Below, in pieces: positions 42,097-50,262 of a stretch of DNA of 64,000 bases. The stretch lies in NCBI GenBank assembly GCA_049325275.1, contig JBMOLU010000085.1, positions 62,001 through 126,000 of the forward strand. The letters run 5' to 3'. The notes under the pieces were generated by a model. The model ran no database searches. It had not been told where the DNA came from and saw only the letters and a program-made list of their open reading frames with translations. Numbering within the stretch: the first letter of the stretch is position 1; each line of letters opens with the position of its first letter. Source of the stretch: CAIQJJ01 sp049325275. Its GTDB lineage: Bacteria; Chloroflexota; Anaerolineae; Anaerolineales; UBA4823. The position numbers and the translations under genes were made by a program.

Positions 42097-42801
42097 ATGG
42101 AAGTGCAAATTGCGGTTGCCAAAGTCAATAAATATGCCGTTTCTGAAAGTGGAGACACCGTGGAAGTCATCGAACGTCCCAATGGCGGCGTTTCGGTGGT
42201 CATGGCCGACGGGCAAAGCTCCGGGCGCGGCGCCAAGGTGCTTTCTTCACTGGCGGTGCGCAAGGTACTGGCCTTACTTTCCGATGGGGTACGTGATGGG
42301 GCCGCAGCGCGCGCTGCCTCCGATTACCTGTATACCGAACGCAAAGGCAAAGTTTCAGCCACGTTGAATATCCTTTCGGTCGATATGCAGACCAACACCC
42401 TGGTAATCACGCGTAACAACCCGGCCCCCATGCTGGTGGCCCACCACGAAAACATCACCTGCCTGGAAGACGAAAGCAAACCGATCGGTATCTACCGCGA
42501 CACGCGGCCCCTGATTTGCGAATGGCCGCTCGATTCTGGCCTGACGGCCATTGCATATACCGATGGGCTGGTACATTGTGGCTCCCGTTACGGGCAGTCC
42601 CTGGACATTCGCTTACACGTGCGTTCCCTGCTCGAAGAGGGACAGGCAACGCCCCAGGAAATCGCCGATTCGCTGCTCCAGGAAGCCATACGGCTGGACC
42701 AGGGCCGCCCGGTAGACGATATCAGCATTATTGTCCTGCGGGTGATGAACCTGAGCGGGGACAATGTACGCCGCCTGGCCCTACGGCTGCCCCTGGTATG
42801 A
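42097..42801 (+). CDS. SpoIIE-type PP2C serine phosphatase
   Basis: 234 aa forming a lone SpoIIE/PP2C phosphatase domain. Metal-binding motifs are recognisable: ADGQSSGRGA (first Asp-Gly), ITRNNPAPM, AYTDGLVHCG and PVDDISIIVLRV. No PAS, GAF or membrane region. It would remove phosphate from Ser/Thr or anti-sigma antagonist-type partners in the cytoplasm. Its stop overlaps the next ATG, tying it to the channel-like protein and suggesting that the phosphatase controls it. Confidence 0.88.
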   Translation: MEVQIAVAKVNKYAVSESGDTVEVIERPNGGVSVVMADGQSSGRGAKVLSSLAVRKVLALLSDGVRDGAAARAASDYLYTERKGKVSATLNILSVDMQTNTLVITRNNPAPMLVAHHENITCLEDESKPIGIYRDTRPLICEWPLDSGLTAIAYTDGLVHCGSRYGQSLDIRLHVRSLLEEGQATPQEIADSLLQEAIRLDQGRPVDDISIIVLRVMNLSGDNVRRLALRLPLV

Positions 42802-43850
42802 AAAAAACGCAGCGCATCTCTTCTTTCCGCTGGCGTGAGGCGCAGGCCAGCCTGCGTGACACGATCCTGCTGCTGCGTGAGTTCGGCTGGCCGTTGTTCT
42901 TTTTTGCCTTTACGATCATCGGCGGGGGCACGCTGTATTATTACCTCGCAGAAGCGGCCGGCGAGGGCTTGAACGATATTCCCGAAGCCATTTACCAGGC
43001 GCTGCTGATGACCTTTTTGCAGGCCGGCGACTTTCCACGCACGGCCTACCTGGAGATTTTCTATTTCGCCATGCCGCTGATCGGGTTGGTTTTGCTGGCG
43101 CAGGGCATGGCCGATTTTGGCGTCGTCTTTTTCAACCGTCGCATGCGCAGCAAGGAATGGGAAATGGCCGTAGCATCCACTTTCAACAATCACATCGTCC
43201 TGATCGGGCTGGGCCATCTGGGGTTCCGCGTGGCAAGCCACCTGCACGGCATGAAGCAGGATGTCGTCGCCATCGAGCTAAATCCGTCGGCCGATCTGGT
43301 GGCTGCGGTCAAGCGCATGGGCATCCCGGTCATCGACGACGACGGTACGCGCGTCAGCACGCTGCAGGCGGCGCGTGTTTCGAAGGCGCGGGCAATTTTG
43401 CTTTGCACGCAAAACGACAGCATGAACCTGCAAATCGGCCTCAAAGCCCGCAAGCTCAACCCGAAGATTCAGGTAGTGCTGCGCATCTTCGACGATGACT
43501 TTGCCGACGCCCTCCAGGATCAATTCGGCTTTACGGCCTTTAGCGCCACCGGCATGGCGGCGCCTGCCTTTGCCGCCGCCGCGGCGGGGGTCGAGATGAC
43601 GCGCCCGCTGACCATCGAAGGAGAAACGCTCAGCCTGGCGCGCCTGACGATCTCACCCGATTCGGTTTTGACGCGTTACACGGCCGGAGAACTGGAAACC
43701 CACTACAACTTGAGCGTCGTGCTCCTACGGCGCAACCACGAGTCCGATCTGCATCCGCCGGGCGATACCCAGTTGCTCCCCGGCGATGCGCTGGCGGTAC
43801 TCGGCGGGCCGGCCGAGATCAGCCTGCTCTGCCGTGATAACCACACCTGA
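42798..43850 (+). CDS. RCK/TrkA-N membrane protein, channel-like
   Basis: 350 aa. Two membrane helices (about residues 29-52 and 90-112) flank a pore-loop-like stretch. A Rossmann RCK-N domain starts at IVLIGLGHLGFRVASHL with AIELNPSADLV and continues to an RCK-C-like C-terminal domain (LPGDALAVLGGP). The arrangement is that of a ligand-gated potassium channel subunit, but the canonical selectivity filter TVGYG is replaced by FLQAGDFP. It may be a non-potassium channel or a pure sensor. Overlaps both neighbours. Confidence 0.82.
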   Translation: MKKTQRISSFRWREAQASLRDTILLLREFGWPLFFFAFTIIGGGTLYYYLAEAAGEGLNDIPEAIYQALLMTFLQAGDFPRTAYLEIFYFAMPLIGLVLLAQGMADFGVVFFNRRMRSKEWEMAVASTFNNHIVLIGLGHLGFRVASHLHGMKQDVVAIELNPSADLVAAVKRMGIPVIDDDGTRVSTLQAARVSKARAILLCTQNDSMNLQIGLKARKLNPKIQVVLRIFDDDFADALQDQFGFTAFSATGMAAPAFAAAAAGVEMTRPLTIEGETLSLARLTISPDSVLTRYTAGELETHYNLSVVLLRRNHESDLHPPGDTQLLPGDALAVLGGPAEISLLCRDNHT

Positions 43851-44212
43851 TGAGCGTGCCAACGGATGTCCGGATCGGCCTGGTCGGCCCCTGCGGAGCC
43901 GGAAAAACAACCCTGCGCCGGCTGTTGATGGCTGTAGGCTATTCCAACGTACGCCATATCGCCCAAGAGCATTCGTACACACCCGGCATGTGGCAAAAGC
44001 TGGTCAACCCCGAAGTGCTGGTTTACCTCGATGTCTCGTACGAAAACACAGTCTCGCGGCGGCAACTGAACTGGACACGGCAGGAATATGAAGAACAGCT
44101 ACGGCGGCTGAATCACGCCCGCCAGCACGCCGATCTGATCGTCGACACCAACCCGCTCGCCCCACAGCAGGTGCTCGAACAAATTCAGCGTTTCCTGAAC
44201 GGATGGGGGTAG
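43850..44212 (+). CDS. Small P-loop NTPase
   Basis: 120 aa. A Walker A motif LVGPCGAGKTTLRR is at residues 11-24; later YLDVSYENTVSRRQ and VDTNPLAPQQVLEQI resemble small nucleotide kinases. It is too short for a complete known kinase. The start shares a base with the channel-gene stop (TGATG), so it likely works with the phosphatase and channel protein. Confidence 0.8.
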   Translation: MSVPTDVRIGLVGPCGAGKTTLRRLLMAVGYSNVRHIAQEHSYTPGMWQKLVNPEVLVYLDVSYENTVSRRQLNWTRQEYEEQLRRLNHARQHADLIVDTNPLAPQQVLEQIQRFLNGWG

Positions 44213-44257
44213 CCAAAGTCATCCGGCGCGGCATAGCACCCAAGCATCGGGCTACAA

Positions 44258-44310
44258 GCCGGTTTCAACCGGCGCAGCTCGAAGCCCGGACATTCATATT
44301 CATGTCCGGG
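44258..44310. repeat. Two hairpins in the convergent gap between the NTPase and murE genes
   Basis: gccggtt/aaccggc (44258-44264 and 44267-44273) and cccggacat/atgtccggg (44285-44293 and 44302-44310). They probably act as a bidirectional terminator; no long T-run is present. Confidence 0.5.
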
Positions 44311-44314
44311 CGGA

Positions 44315-45910
44315 TCAGGCAGGCACAGCGGACTGGCTCGACGTAGGCAGGTAAGGCATGGCCGGCCCGGTATCCCCCAAGCGCCCGGCCAGCGCCGCTC
44401 GCATGGCAGTGCGGTCATCCCAGGGATACTCGGTCTCGCCGAAACACATCGACTGCTCGTGGCCTTTGCCGCAGGCCATGACGATATCGCCCGGCTGCGC
44501 CAGCGAGACGGCAAACCGCAGGGCGTCCCCGCGGTCGGGCACACGCCAGAAGGTTTCCCCATCCACCCCACCCCGCGACCCGGCCGCCGCCGCCATCTCA
44601 GCCAGGATGCCATCCAACGATTCCGTGCGCGGGTCTTCTGCCGTCAGAATCGTCAGATCGGCCAGTTCGGCGGAAACTTCGGCCATCATGCGGCGCTTTT
44701 CTTTGTCGCGCAGGCCGGCGGAGCCGAAAACGACGATCACCCGGCGCCCGGTAAGCTGGCGTACGGTCTCGATCGCGTTTTTGAGCGCGTTGGGCGTATG
44801 GGCAAAGTCTACAATGGCGGTAAAAGGCTGGCCGAGATCGATGCGCTCCATGCGGCCGGGGATGCCTTCCAGGGCCGCAATCCCGCGGGCTGCTGCTTCA
44901 GGACTCGCACCGAGACCGACTACCGCCACAGCCAGCGCCGCCAGGCAGTTGGAGACGTTGAAAGCTCCGACCAGCTTGCTCTGCACCGGCACGCAAAAAC
45001 CAGGCCCCATGGCATCGAAAACAATCCCGGCGGGCAAGTAGCGGATGTTTGCTGCCCGCACATCCGCAGCCGGGGTCAGGCCATAAGAAACGCTGCGGAT
45101 GCGGCTCTCCGGCGGCAACGAATCGTTGGCTATACGAACAACATCCGGCAGGAAAGCGTAGGAGCCATCGTCCCGGTTGAGCACGGCCAGGTGCGGGCAG
45201 GCGGTGGCCTTCTGCGGCGTTTCGGCCAGAAGCCGGAACAGGCGCGCCTTGGCGGCTTGGTAGTTTGCCAGCGAACCGTGCTCGTTGAGGTGCTCGTGCG
45301 TGATATTGGTGACGGCGGCGATATCATATAGCGAGGCGTCTACGCGGTGCTGCGATAGCCCGTGCGAGGTGGTTTCCAGTACGACGTGCGTCAAACCGGC
45401 GGCCACCATCCTGGCAAGATAGCGCTGCACGTCAGGTGCGTCGGGTGTGGTGACGTGAAAACCGGTATCGAGCACTTCGTCGCCGATGACGGCGTTGACG
45501 GTCGAGACCAGGCCCGTTGCAAAACCGGCGGCGCGCAGCGCCTGGTAGAGCAGGTTGGCCGTGGTTGTCTTCCCATCGGTGCCGGTGACGCCGATCACGG
45601 TCAGCTTCTTGCCGGGCCAGCCGTAAAACGCAGCGGCCAGGTAGGTAGCGGCCTGACGGCTGTTGGACACACGAATGTAAGGCACGGCCAGGCCTTCCAG
45701 CGCTTCGCTTCCTACCACTGCGGCAGCGCCACGGGCGATCGCATCGGGGACAAAGCGGTGACCGTCGGTAGGCGGCCCCGAAAGGACGATGAACAAATCG
45801 CCCGGCCGAACCTTGCGCGAGTCGATGGCAATGCCGGTGATGGACGTGTTGGGTACGGGGGAATGGATGGGAAGGGGAAAGGTATCGAAGAGGGAGGCAA
45901 GAGAAGGCAT
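44315..45910 (-). CDS. murE: UDP-N-acetylmuramyl-tripeptide synthetase
   Basis: 531-aa cytoplasmic Mur ligase that adds the third amino acid to UDP-MurNAc-L-Ala-D-Glu during peptidoglycan synthesis. ATP loop GVTGTDGKTTTANLLYQAL; THEHLNEHGSLANYQAAKARLF; LEGIPGRMERID; VDFAHTPNAL. The motif that selects the diamino acid reads EDPRTE instead of the meso-diaminopimelate pattern DNPR, so another residue such as ornithine or lysine is likely. ATG 45910 is chosen because the protein then begins at a normal Mur N-terminus; the open frame continues 101 codons upstream into non-conserved sequence. Confidence 0.92.
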   Translation of the reverse strand: MPSLASLFDTFPLPIHSPVPNTSITGIAIDSRKVRPGDLFIVLSGPPTDGHRFVPDAIARGAAAVVGSEALEGLAVPYIRVSNSRQAATYLAAAFYGWPGKKLTVIGVTGTDGKTTTANLLYQALRAAGFATGLVSTVNAVIGDEVLDTGFHVTTPDAPDVQRYLARMVAAGLTHVVLETTSHGLSQHRVDASLYDIAAVTNITHEHLNEHGSLANYQAAKARLFRLLAETPQKATACPHLAVLNRDDGSYAFLPDVVRIANDSLPPESRIRSVSYGLTPAADVRAANIRYLPAGIVFDAMGPGFCVPVQSKLVGAFNVSNCLAALAVAVVGLGASPEAAARGIAALEGIPGRMERIDLGQPFTAIVDFAHTPNALKNAIETVRQLTGRRVIVVFGSAGLRDKEKRRMMAEVSAELADLTILTAEDPRTESLDGILAEMAAAAGSRGGVDGETFWRVPDRGDALRFAVSLAQPGDIVMACGKGHEQSMCFGETEYPWDDRTAMRAALAGRLGDTGPAMPYLPTSSQSAVPA

Positions 45911-46168
45911 AGGCTTGAAGTTAAGCTTGAAAAGCGACAGAAAGGACGTGCAAAAGTTCGTAGGTATCGGTGGATAGGCCAAGCGCTTGCAGCAGTCGGC
46001 CTTGCGTAGCGGGCCGATCGTGCAGCCAGCCAACGAGCAAGAAAACCGATTCCCAACCACGCCAGGGGAGATGCCCGCATGGATAGCGTATAGGTCCACG
46101 GGTACCGTCAGCAGTACGATAAGCAGTGACAGACGGCGAAGCCTGGGTGGCACGATATGCTTTACACA
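45911..46168 (-). other. Gap between the atp terminator and murE
   Basis: No convincing gene. Two minus-strand frames cross it: an in-frame extension of murE and an 82-codon frame (45921-46169) ending LGLSTDTYELLHVLSVAFQA. The second reads like real protein in its last 30 residues but has no start signal or recognisable domain; it could be a gene remnant. Confidence 0.4.
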
Positions 46169-46199
46169 AAAGAAAACAGACGCCCGGTTGCCGAGCGCC
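46169..46199 (-). terminator. Rho-independent terminator after the atp genes
   Basis: On the minus strand: gcgctcgg, loop caa, ccgggcgt with one G-U pair, then a T-rich tail (ctgttttctttt). It lies about 33 bases after the b-delta stop and ends the F0 operon. Confidence 0.7.
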
Positions 46200-46232
46200 T
46201 GTAAGTTTACCACGAGTGGGTTTGTGATAAAG

Positions 46233-46970
46233 TTACGCCAGACTCTGCCTGAGGCTGTCCAACTGCCCGGCGACCGAAGCGTCGAGCACCTTGCCGCCGG
46301 CCTTGATCACCAGGCCGCCCAGGATCGACGGGTCGACGTGAAAGTTGACGCTGGCCTGTTCGCCGAGCTTGTTCAGCACGTCACGCCGGACGACGGATTT
46401 TTCGGCGTCGGTCAGCGGCAGGGCGCTGGTGACGTCGGCGGACGCACCGCTGATGGCGGCGCCTTCGAGCACGACCACCTTGCCAGCCTTGACACCCGAG
46501 AAGAACTCATCGAGCAGGGCGTGCTGGCGCTTCTCGTCGAGCGCCTCGCCGATCAGTTTTTGGGCGGCGGCAATCGAGATCGCCACGACCTGGCCGCGTA
46601 CTTCACCCAAGATGCGTTCGCGCTCCTGGTATGCGTCTGCCAGGGCGGCTTCACGCTGCTTGACGATTTCTGTATCCGCAACCGCCTTCACTTCCAGTGC
46701 GGCCTTGTCGGCCTTCTCGGCGGCTTCACTGACGACGCTGTTGGCGCGGGCCTGTGCCTCACCGATGACGGCAGCCGCTTCTTTCTCCGCGTTGGCGCGG
46801 GCCTCGGCGGCAATGCGGGCGTCTTCGAGACCCTGAGCAATCGTCATACGGCGCTTTTCCAGCAGGCCCAAAACCGGCCGGTAAACCCAGCCTGCCAGGA
46901 TGATGAACAGGATGATGAAACTGCCGATGTAAACCAGCAAATATCCTAAGTTAAGTCCGAGTGCTTCCAA
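46233..46970 (-). CDS. atpFH: Fused ATP synthase b-delta subunit (short delta)
   Basis: 245 aa. The N-terminus is a b-subunit membrane helix (LGYLLVYIGSFIILFIILAGWVYRPVL) and long coiled-coil stalk. The last ~75 residues match only the C-terminal domain of delta/OSCP: LPLTDAEKSVVRRDVLNKLGEQASVNF and the hallmark VDPSILGGLVIKAGGKVLDAS. The six-helix N-terminal delta domain is absent. The subunit forms the outer stalk that links F0 to F1. It follows atpE; no F1 genes follow, and the operon ends here. Confidence 0.9.
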   Translation of the reverse strand: MEALGLNLGYLLVYIGSFIILFIILAGWVYRPVLGLLEKRRMTIAQGLEDARIAAEARANAEKEAAAVIGEAQARANSVVSEAAEKADKAALEVKAVADTEIVKQREAALADAYQERERILGEVRGQVVAISIAAAQKLIGEALDEKRQHALLDEFFSGVKAGKVVVLEGAAISGASADVTSALPLTDAEKSVVRRDVLNKLGEQASVNFHVDPSILGGLVIKAGGKVLDASVAGQLDSLRQSLA

Positions 46971-47003
46971 AGCAGACCTCCTTTGCGTCGGTGCAGGCAG
47001 GCA

Positions 47004-47243
47004 CTAAAATACGAACAAGATCAGCAACGCCACCACAAGGCAATAAATGGCGACCGCTTCGGCAAAGGCGATCCCCAGGATCATATTGGTTTGCACCAGG
47101 CCGCTGGCGTCGGGGTTGCGGGCCATCCCCTGCACGGCGCCACTGGCGACGATCCCGATCCCGGCGCCGGCGCCAATTGCGCCGATCATCGCCAAACCGG
47201 CACCGATCAACTTCCCTAAAATGGTTGCTGCTGCGACATCCAT
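47004..47243 (-). CDS. atpE: ATP synthase subunit c
   Basis: 79-aa two-helix proteolipid that forms the rotor ring. Helix 1 is GAGLAMIGAIGAGAGIGIVASGAV, the polar loop ARNPDA, helix 2 MILGIAFAEAVAIYCLVVALL with the ion-binding Glu. The Ser/Thr after Glu and the helix-1 Gln of sodium-binding c subunits are missing, so proton coupling is likely. ATG 47243 has AGGAGG upstream. Confidence 0.95.
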   Translation of the reverse strand: MDVAAATILGKLIGAGLAMIGAIGAGAGIGIVASGAVQGMARNPDASGLVQTNMILGIAFAEAVAIYCLVVALLILFVF

Positions 47244-47321
47244 GGAAACGTTCCTCCTAAATTTCTGTATTGAGATAAGTGATGCGTGATGCGTGCTCCG
47301 CAACGGGAACAGGCAAACGCG

Positions 47322-48440
47322 CTAGTGAGCAGGTTCACCTTCATGATCGCCGTGGCCCTGCGTGGCCTGGGACATGAAGACCATCGTCAGCATACCAAAA
47401 ACGATTGCCTGGATGGCGCCGACGAAAAATTCCAACATGAGAAAACCGGATTGGGCGAAGAAAGGCACCAGCGAGCCGATGACCATCAAGAGCACCGAGC
47501 CGGCGAAGATATTGCCAAAAAGACGGAAGGCAAACGAGATGACTTTGGAAAGCTCTGAAATCAATTCGAGCAAACCGACGACGAAATCGAGCGCGCCGAA
47601 GAAGGGTTTCGTGAAGAGATGCTTGACGTTGACGAACTTGGTGAAATAGGAGAACTTCTGCGCCCGAAAGCCGATCACCTGTGTCATCACGACGGCGATC
47701 AGGGCCAGGGCGACCGTGAAGTTCAAGTCCGTCGAAGTGACCCGTAAGAATGGAATCAAGGTATAGCCTTCGCCGTGCTCAGCTTCTTCTTTGACGATGG
47801 TGGCCACGCCCGGGATGAGTTCCTTGACGGCATGGCCGTGTTCAGCGTGTTCGAGGACACCGATCGTATCGACGATGGGAAAGAGTTCGGTCCAGTTGGA
47901 AACCAGGACGAGCAAGGTAATGGTGGCGAAGAATGGAAAGATGGTCCTGGCCCATTTTCCGGCTGTCGATTCGGTAATATTGTAGATGGCTTCGAGCATG
48001 AATTCGATCACGCCCGAAACACCGCCGGGGACCATCTCACCGCTGAGCACGGCGCGGCGCACGGCCAAGCCGATCAGGCCGAGAACCGTCATCGAGATCA
48101 CCAGGCCGGTGAGCGTGTTCGTCCAGTGAAAAGAGGGGACGAGATAGGGCAGCGCCGCCAGAAAACCGAGCCAACCCGCAAGCAAGAAGGCTTCCCAGGC
48201 TTTGTTCAGCAAGCCGACCACCAAAATCAGCAGGGCCGCCAGGAGCGCCAACACGATCACGGTGACGCCCCAGCCTTCCAGCGGCACCTTCTCAGCGGCC
48301 ATCTGGATGTGGGGTAAAACCGGGGCAAAGGCTTTTGCCGCCAGGTAGTTCCCGATGATGACTGCCAAGACGATCCAACGTTTGAAGCCCCAACGCCAAC
48401 CCGTCTGCTGCATACCCGTTTGCTTATGAGTTTCTGCCAC
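47322..48440 (-). CDS. atpB: ATP synthase subunit a
   Basis: About 372-aa stator subunit that forms the proton half-channels. The essential Arg is in KVISFAFRLFGNIFAGSVLL, with the final helix near FFVGAIQAIVFGMLTMVF. An N-terminal helical extension lengthens it beyond the usual 240-280 residues. GTG 48440 lies nine bases after AGGAGG; ATG 48449 is adjacent to that site and is the alternative. It overlaps the stop of atpZ. Confidence 0.93.
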   Translation of the reverse strand: MAETHKQTGMQQTGWRWGFKRWIVLAVIIGNYLAAKAFAPVLPHIQMAAEKVPLEGWGVTVIVLALLAALLILVVGLLNKAWEAFLLAGWLGFLAALPYLVPSFHWTNTLTGLVISMTVLGLIGLAVRRAVLSGEMVPGGVSGVIEFMLEAIYNITESTAGKWARTIFPFFATITLLVLVSNWTELFPIVDTIGVLEHAEHGHAVKELIPGVATIVKEEAEHGEGYTLIPFLRVTSTDLNFTVALALIAVVMTQVIGFRAQKFSYFTKFVNVKHLFTKPFFGALDFVVGLLELISELSKVISFAFRLFGNIFAGSVLLMVIGSLVPFFAQSGFLMLEFFVGAIQAIVFGMLTMVFMSQATQGHGDHEGEPAH

Positions 48441-48735
48441 GCTCAGCATCCTCCTGGGATTGTTCTTTGGGTGAAGTCGGCTTGATACGAGCGGTGGCCT
48501 TGTTGACAACCCAGAACATCATCACCAAGGTCACCGGCACACTCGCCAACAGCAAAATCAATGTGAATAAAGGCTTGGTATCGAACTGCTTATCCAGCCA
48601 CAAGCCACCGAACAGAGAAAACAAGATCACGAACAGGGTCAGAAACCCCACCTGCCCGGCCACGGCGGCCAGAGTCAGGTTGAAGACGTACTGGGTGCGA
48701 TTCTTGTCGGGTTTCTCTGATTCGGACTGGGTCAT
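48424..48735 (-). CDS. atpZ: AtpZ/AtpI-family protein
   Basis: 103 aa with two membrane helices (about residues 20-45 and 55-78) and charged ends. It matches the AtpZ/AtpI type: VAGQVGFLTLFVILFSLFGGLWLDKQFDTKPLFTLILLL. Such proteins assist c-ring assembly or magnesium/calcium handling. It is the first gene of the F0 operon behind a strong promoter. Confidence 0.85.
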   Translation of the reverse strand: MTQSESEKPDKNRTQYVFNLTLAAVAGQVGFLTLFVILFSLFGGLWLDKQFDTKPLFTLILLLASVPVTLVMMFWVVNKATARIKPTSPKEQSQEDAERGRNS

Positions 48736-48745
48736 AGGACGCAAA

Positions 48746-48775
48746 ATTTTATCACGGGGAGACGAAAACCGTCAA
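48746..48775 (-). promoter_or_regulatory. Promoter of the F0 operon
   Basis: On the minus strand: TTGACG (48770-48775), 18-base spacer, TAAAAT (48746-48751), ending 10 bases before the atpZ ATG. The transcript would have a very short leader. It sits in the 60-base gap after nuoN, so the atp genes need not depend on the nuo transcript. Confidence 0.7.
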
Positions 48776-48795
48776 CGAATTTGCACCAAACATAT

Positions 48796-50262
48796 CTAAA
48801 ATAGGGATGCCGCCGCCCCCTGCGACCAACCGAACCACGGCGCAAACCACGTACCGAGCAGAAGAATGCCCCCGACCAGCAGGAGCAAGGCCAGGGCATA
48901 AGGCCGTGAGAGCGGCAATGGCTTTTGTTCCTCGGCGGGATCGTCCTGGCGGTAGAGGTAGATATATTTGAGCACCGTCAGGTAGTAGTACAGGCCAACA
49001 ATCGAATTGAGTACGCCGATGACGGCAAGCAAGACGAAATCGGCGTCCACCGCCGCCGCGAAAACGAACACCTTGGCAATGAATCCACCAAAGGGCGGCA
49101 TACCCGAAAGGGAAAGAAAAGCCACCAGCAAGACGAGCGCCAGGGCCGGCGAACGGCGGCTGAGGCCCTTGTAGGCATCGAAATCGCTGCGCCCCGAAAC
49201 GCGCTCGAAGGCTGCCACGGCGCCAAAAGCGGCCAGGTTGGTCAGCAAATAGGCGATCAGGTAAAAAACGACGCTCGGGAAACCCAGCCCCATGCCGGTC
49301 GGGGCGATGGCGACCACGCCGATCAGGATGTACCCGGCATGAGCGATGGACGAATAGGCCAGCAGGCGCTTGACGTTGTGCTGCGCCAGCGCCAGCAAGT
49401 TGCCAAGCGTCATCGTAACGATAGCGATTGCGCCCAGGATCATCTGCCACGAAGCCGAGGCCTCCGGAAAGGCCGCCTGCAAGACACGCATCAACACGGC
49501 AAACCCGGCCGCCTTCGAGGCCGTGGAAAGGAAACCGGCCACCGGGGTCGGCGCGCCTTCATACACATCCGGCGCCCAAAAGTGGAACGGCACCGCAGAA
49601 ATCTTGAAGCTGAACCCGGCCAGCACCAGCCCCAGCACCACGAGCAGCAAGGCCACGGGGAGCTGGCCGAGTTCGGCGATCAGGCCGTATAGGCTGGTGG
49701 TGCCGGTAAAGCCGTACAGCAGGCTGAAGCCATAGAGCAGAATGGCCGACGACATGGCCCCAAAGAGCAGGTACTTGAAACCTGCTTCGGCCGATTTTGC
49801 ATCGCGCACGACGAAGCCGGCCAATACATACAAGGGGATCGAGGCCGTTTCGATGGCCAGGTAGAGCATCACCAGGTCGCCTGCCGAGGCCATCAGATTC
49901 ATGCCCAGGATAGAAATTAGCATCAGGATGTAAAATTCGCCCTTGCGGCCGATGGCGTCGAAATCGAGGGCAAACAGGGCCGTGATCAGCCCGCCGAAGA
50001 GGAACAACAGGCGGAAGGCAAAGCCCAGGCCGTCGTCGCGGATCATGCCGCCGAAGATCAGTTCGGGCGTAGCAGGCGGGCGGGAGACCGCCACCGAAAG
50101 GAAGAGGATTATTGCCAGGCCCACGGCGGTCACCCACCCGAGGGCACGCCTGCGTTCGTCCGGCCAAAAGGCATCCAGCGCCAGCACGACCCCGGCCAGC
50201 ACGACCAGCAAAATTTCCGGCAAGATTGCCAGCAACATCGAAGGTTCGTAACTCACGAACAC
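48796..50262 (-). CDS. nuoN: NADH-quinone oxidoreductase subunit N
   Basis: 488-aa Mrp antiporter-like membrane subunit, about 14 helices. Key pieces: the Glu region in LYLAIETASIPLYVLAGF, Lys-bearing GFKYLLFGAMSSAILLYG, PFHFWAPDVYEGAPTPVAGFLSTASKAAGFAVLMR and NVKRLLAYSSIAHAGY. It belongs to the proton-pumping arm of complex I. GTG 50262 follows GGAGG; the start shares one base with the nuoM stop. Confidence 0.95.
   Translation of the reverse strand: MFVSYEPSMLLAILPEILLVVLAGVVLALDAFWPDERRRALGWVTAVGLAIILFLSVAVSRPPATPELIFGGMIRDDGLGFAFRLLFLFGGLITALFALDFDAIGRKGEFYILMLISILGMNLMASAGDLVMLYLAIETASIPLYVLAGFVVRDAKSAEAGFKYLLFGAMSSAILLYGFSLLYGFTGTTSLYGLIAELGQLPVALLLVVLGLVLAGFSFKISAVPFHFWAPDVYEGAPTPVAGFLSTASKAAGFAVLMRVLQAAFPEASASWQMILGAIAIVTMTLGNLLALAQHNVKRLLAYSSIAHAGYILIGVVAIAPTGMGLGFPSVVFYLIAYLLTNLAAFGAVAAFERVSGRSDFDAYKGLSRRSPALALVLLVAFLSLSGMPPFGGFIAKVFVFAAAVDADFVLLAVIGVLNSIVGLYYYLTVLKYIYLYRQDDPAEEQKPLPLSRPYALALLLLVGGILLLGTWFAPWFGWSQGAAASLF

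Noticed and set aside
45921..46169. 82-codon minus-strand frame between murE and the atp genes
   Set aside because: Its last 30 residues look protein-like, but there is no ribosome site or recognisable domain; kept only as a possible remnant.
44315..46213. N-terminal extension of MurE by 101 residues
   Set aside because: The extension reads through the atp terminator, has no Mur-family similarity, and a normal Mur N-terminus begins at 45910.
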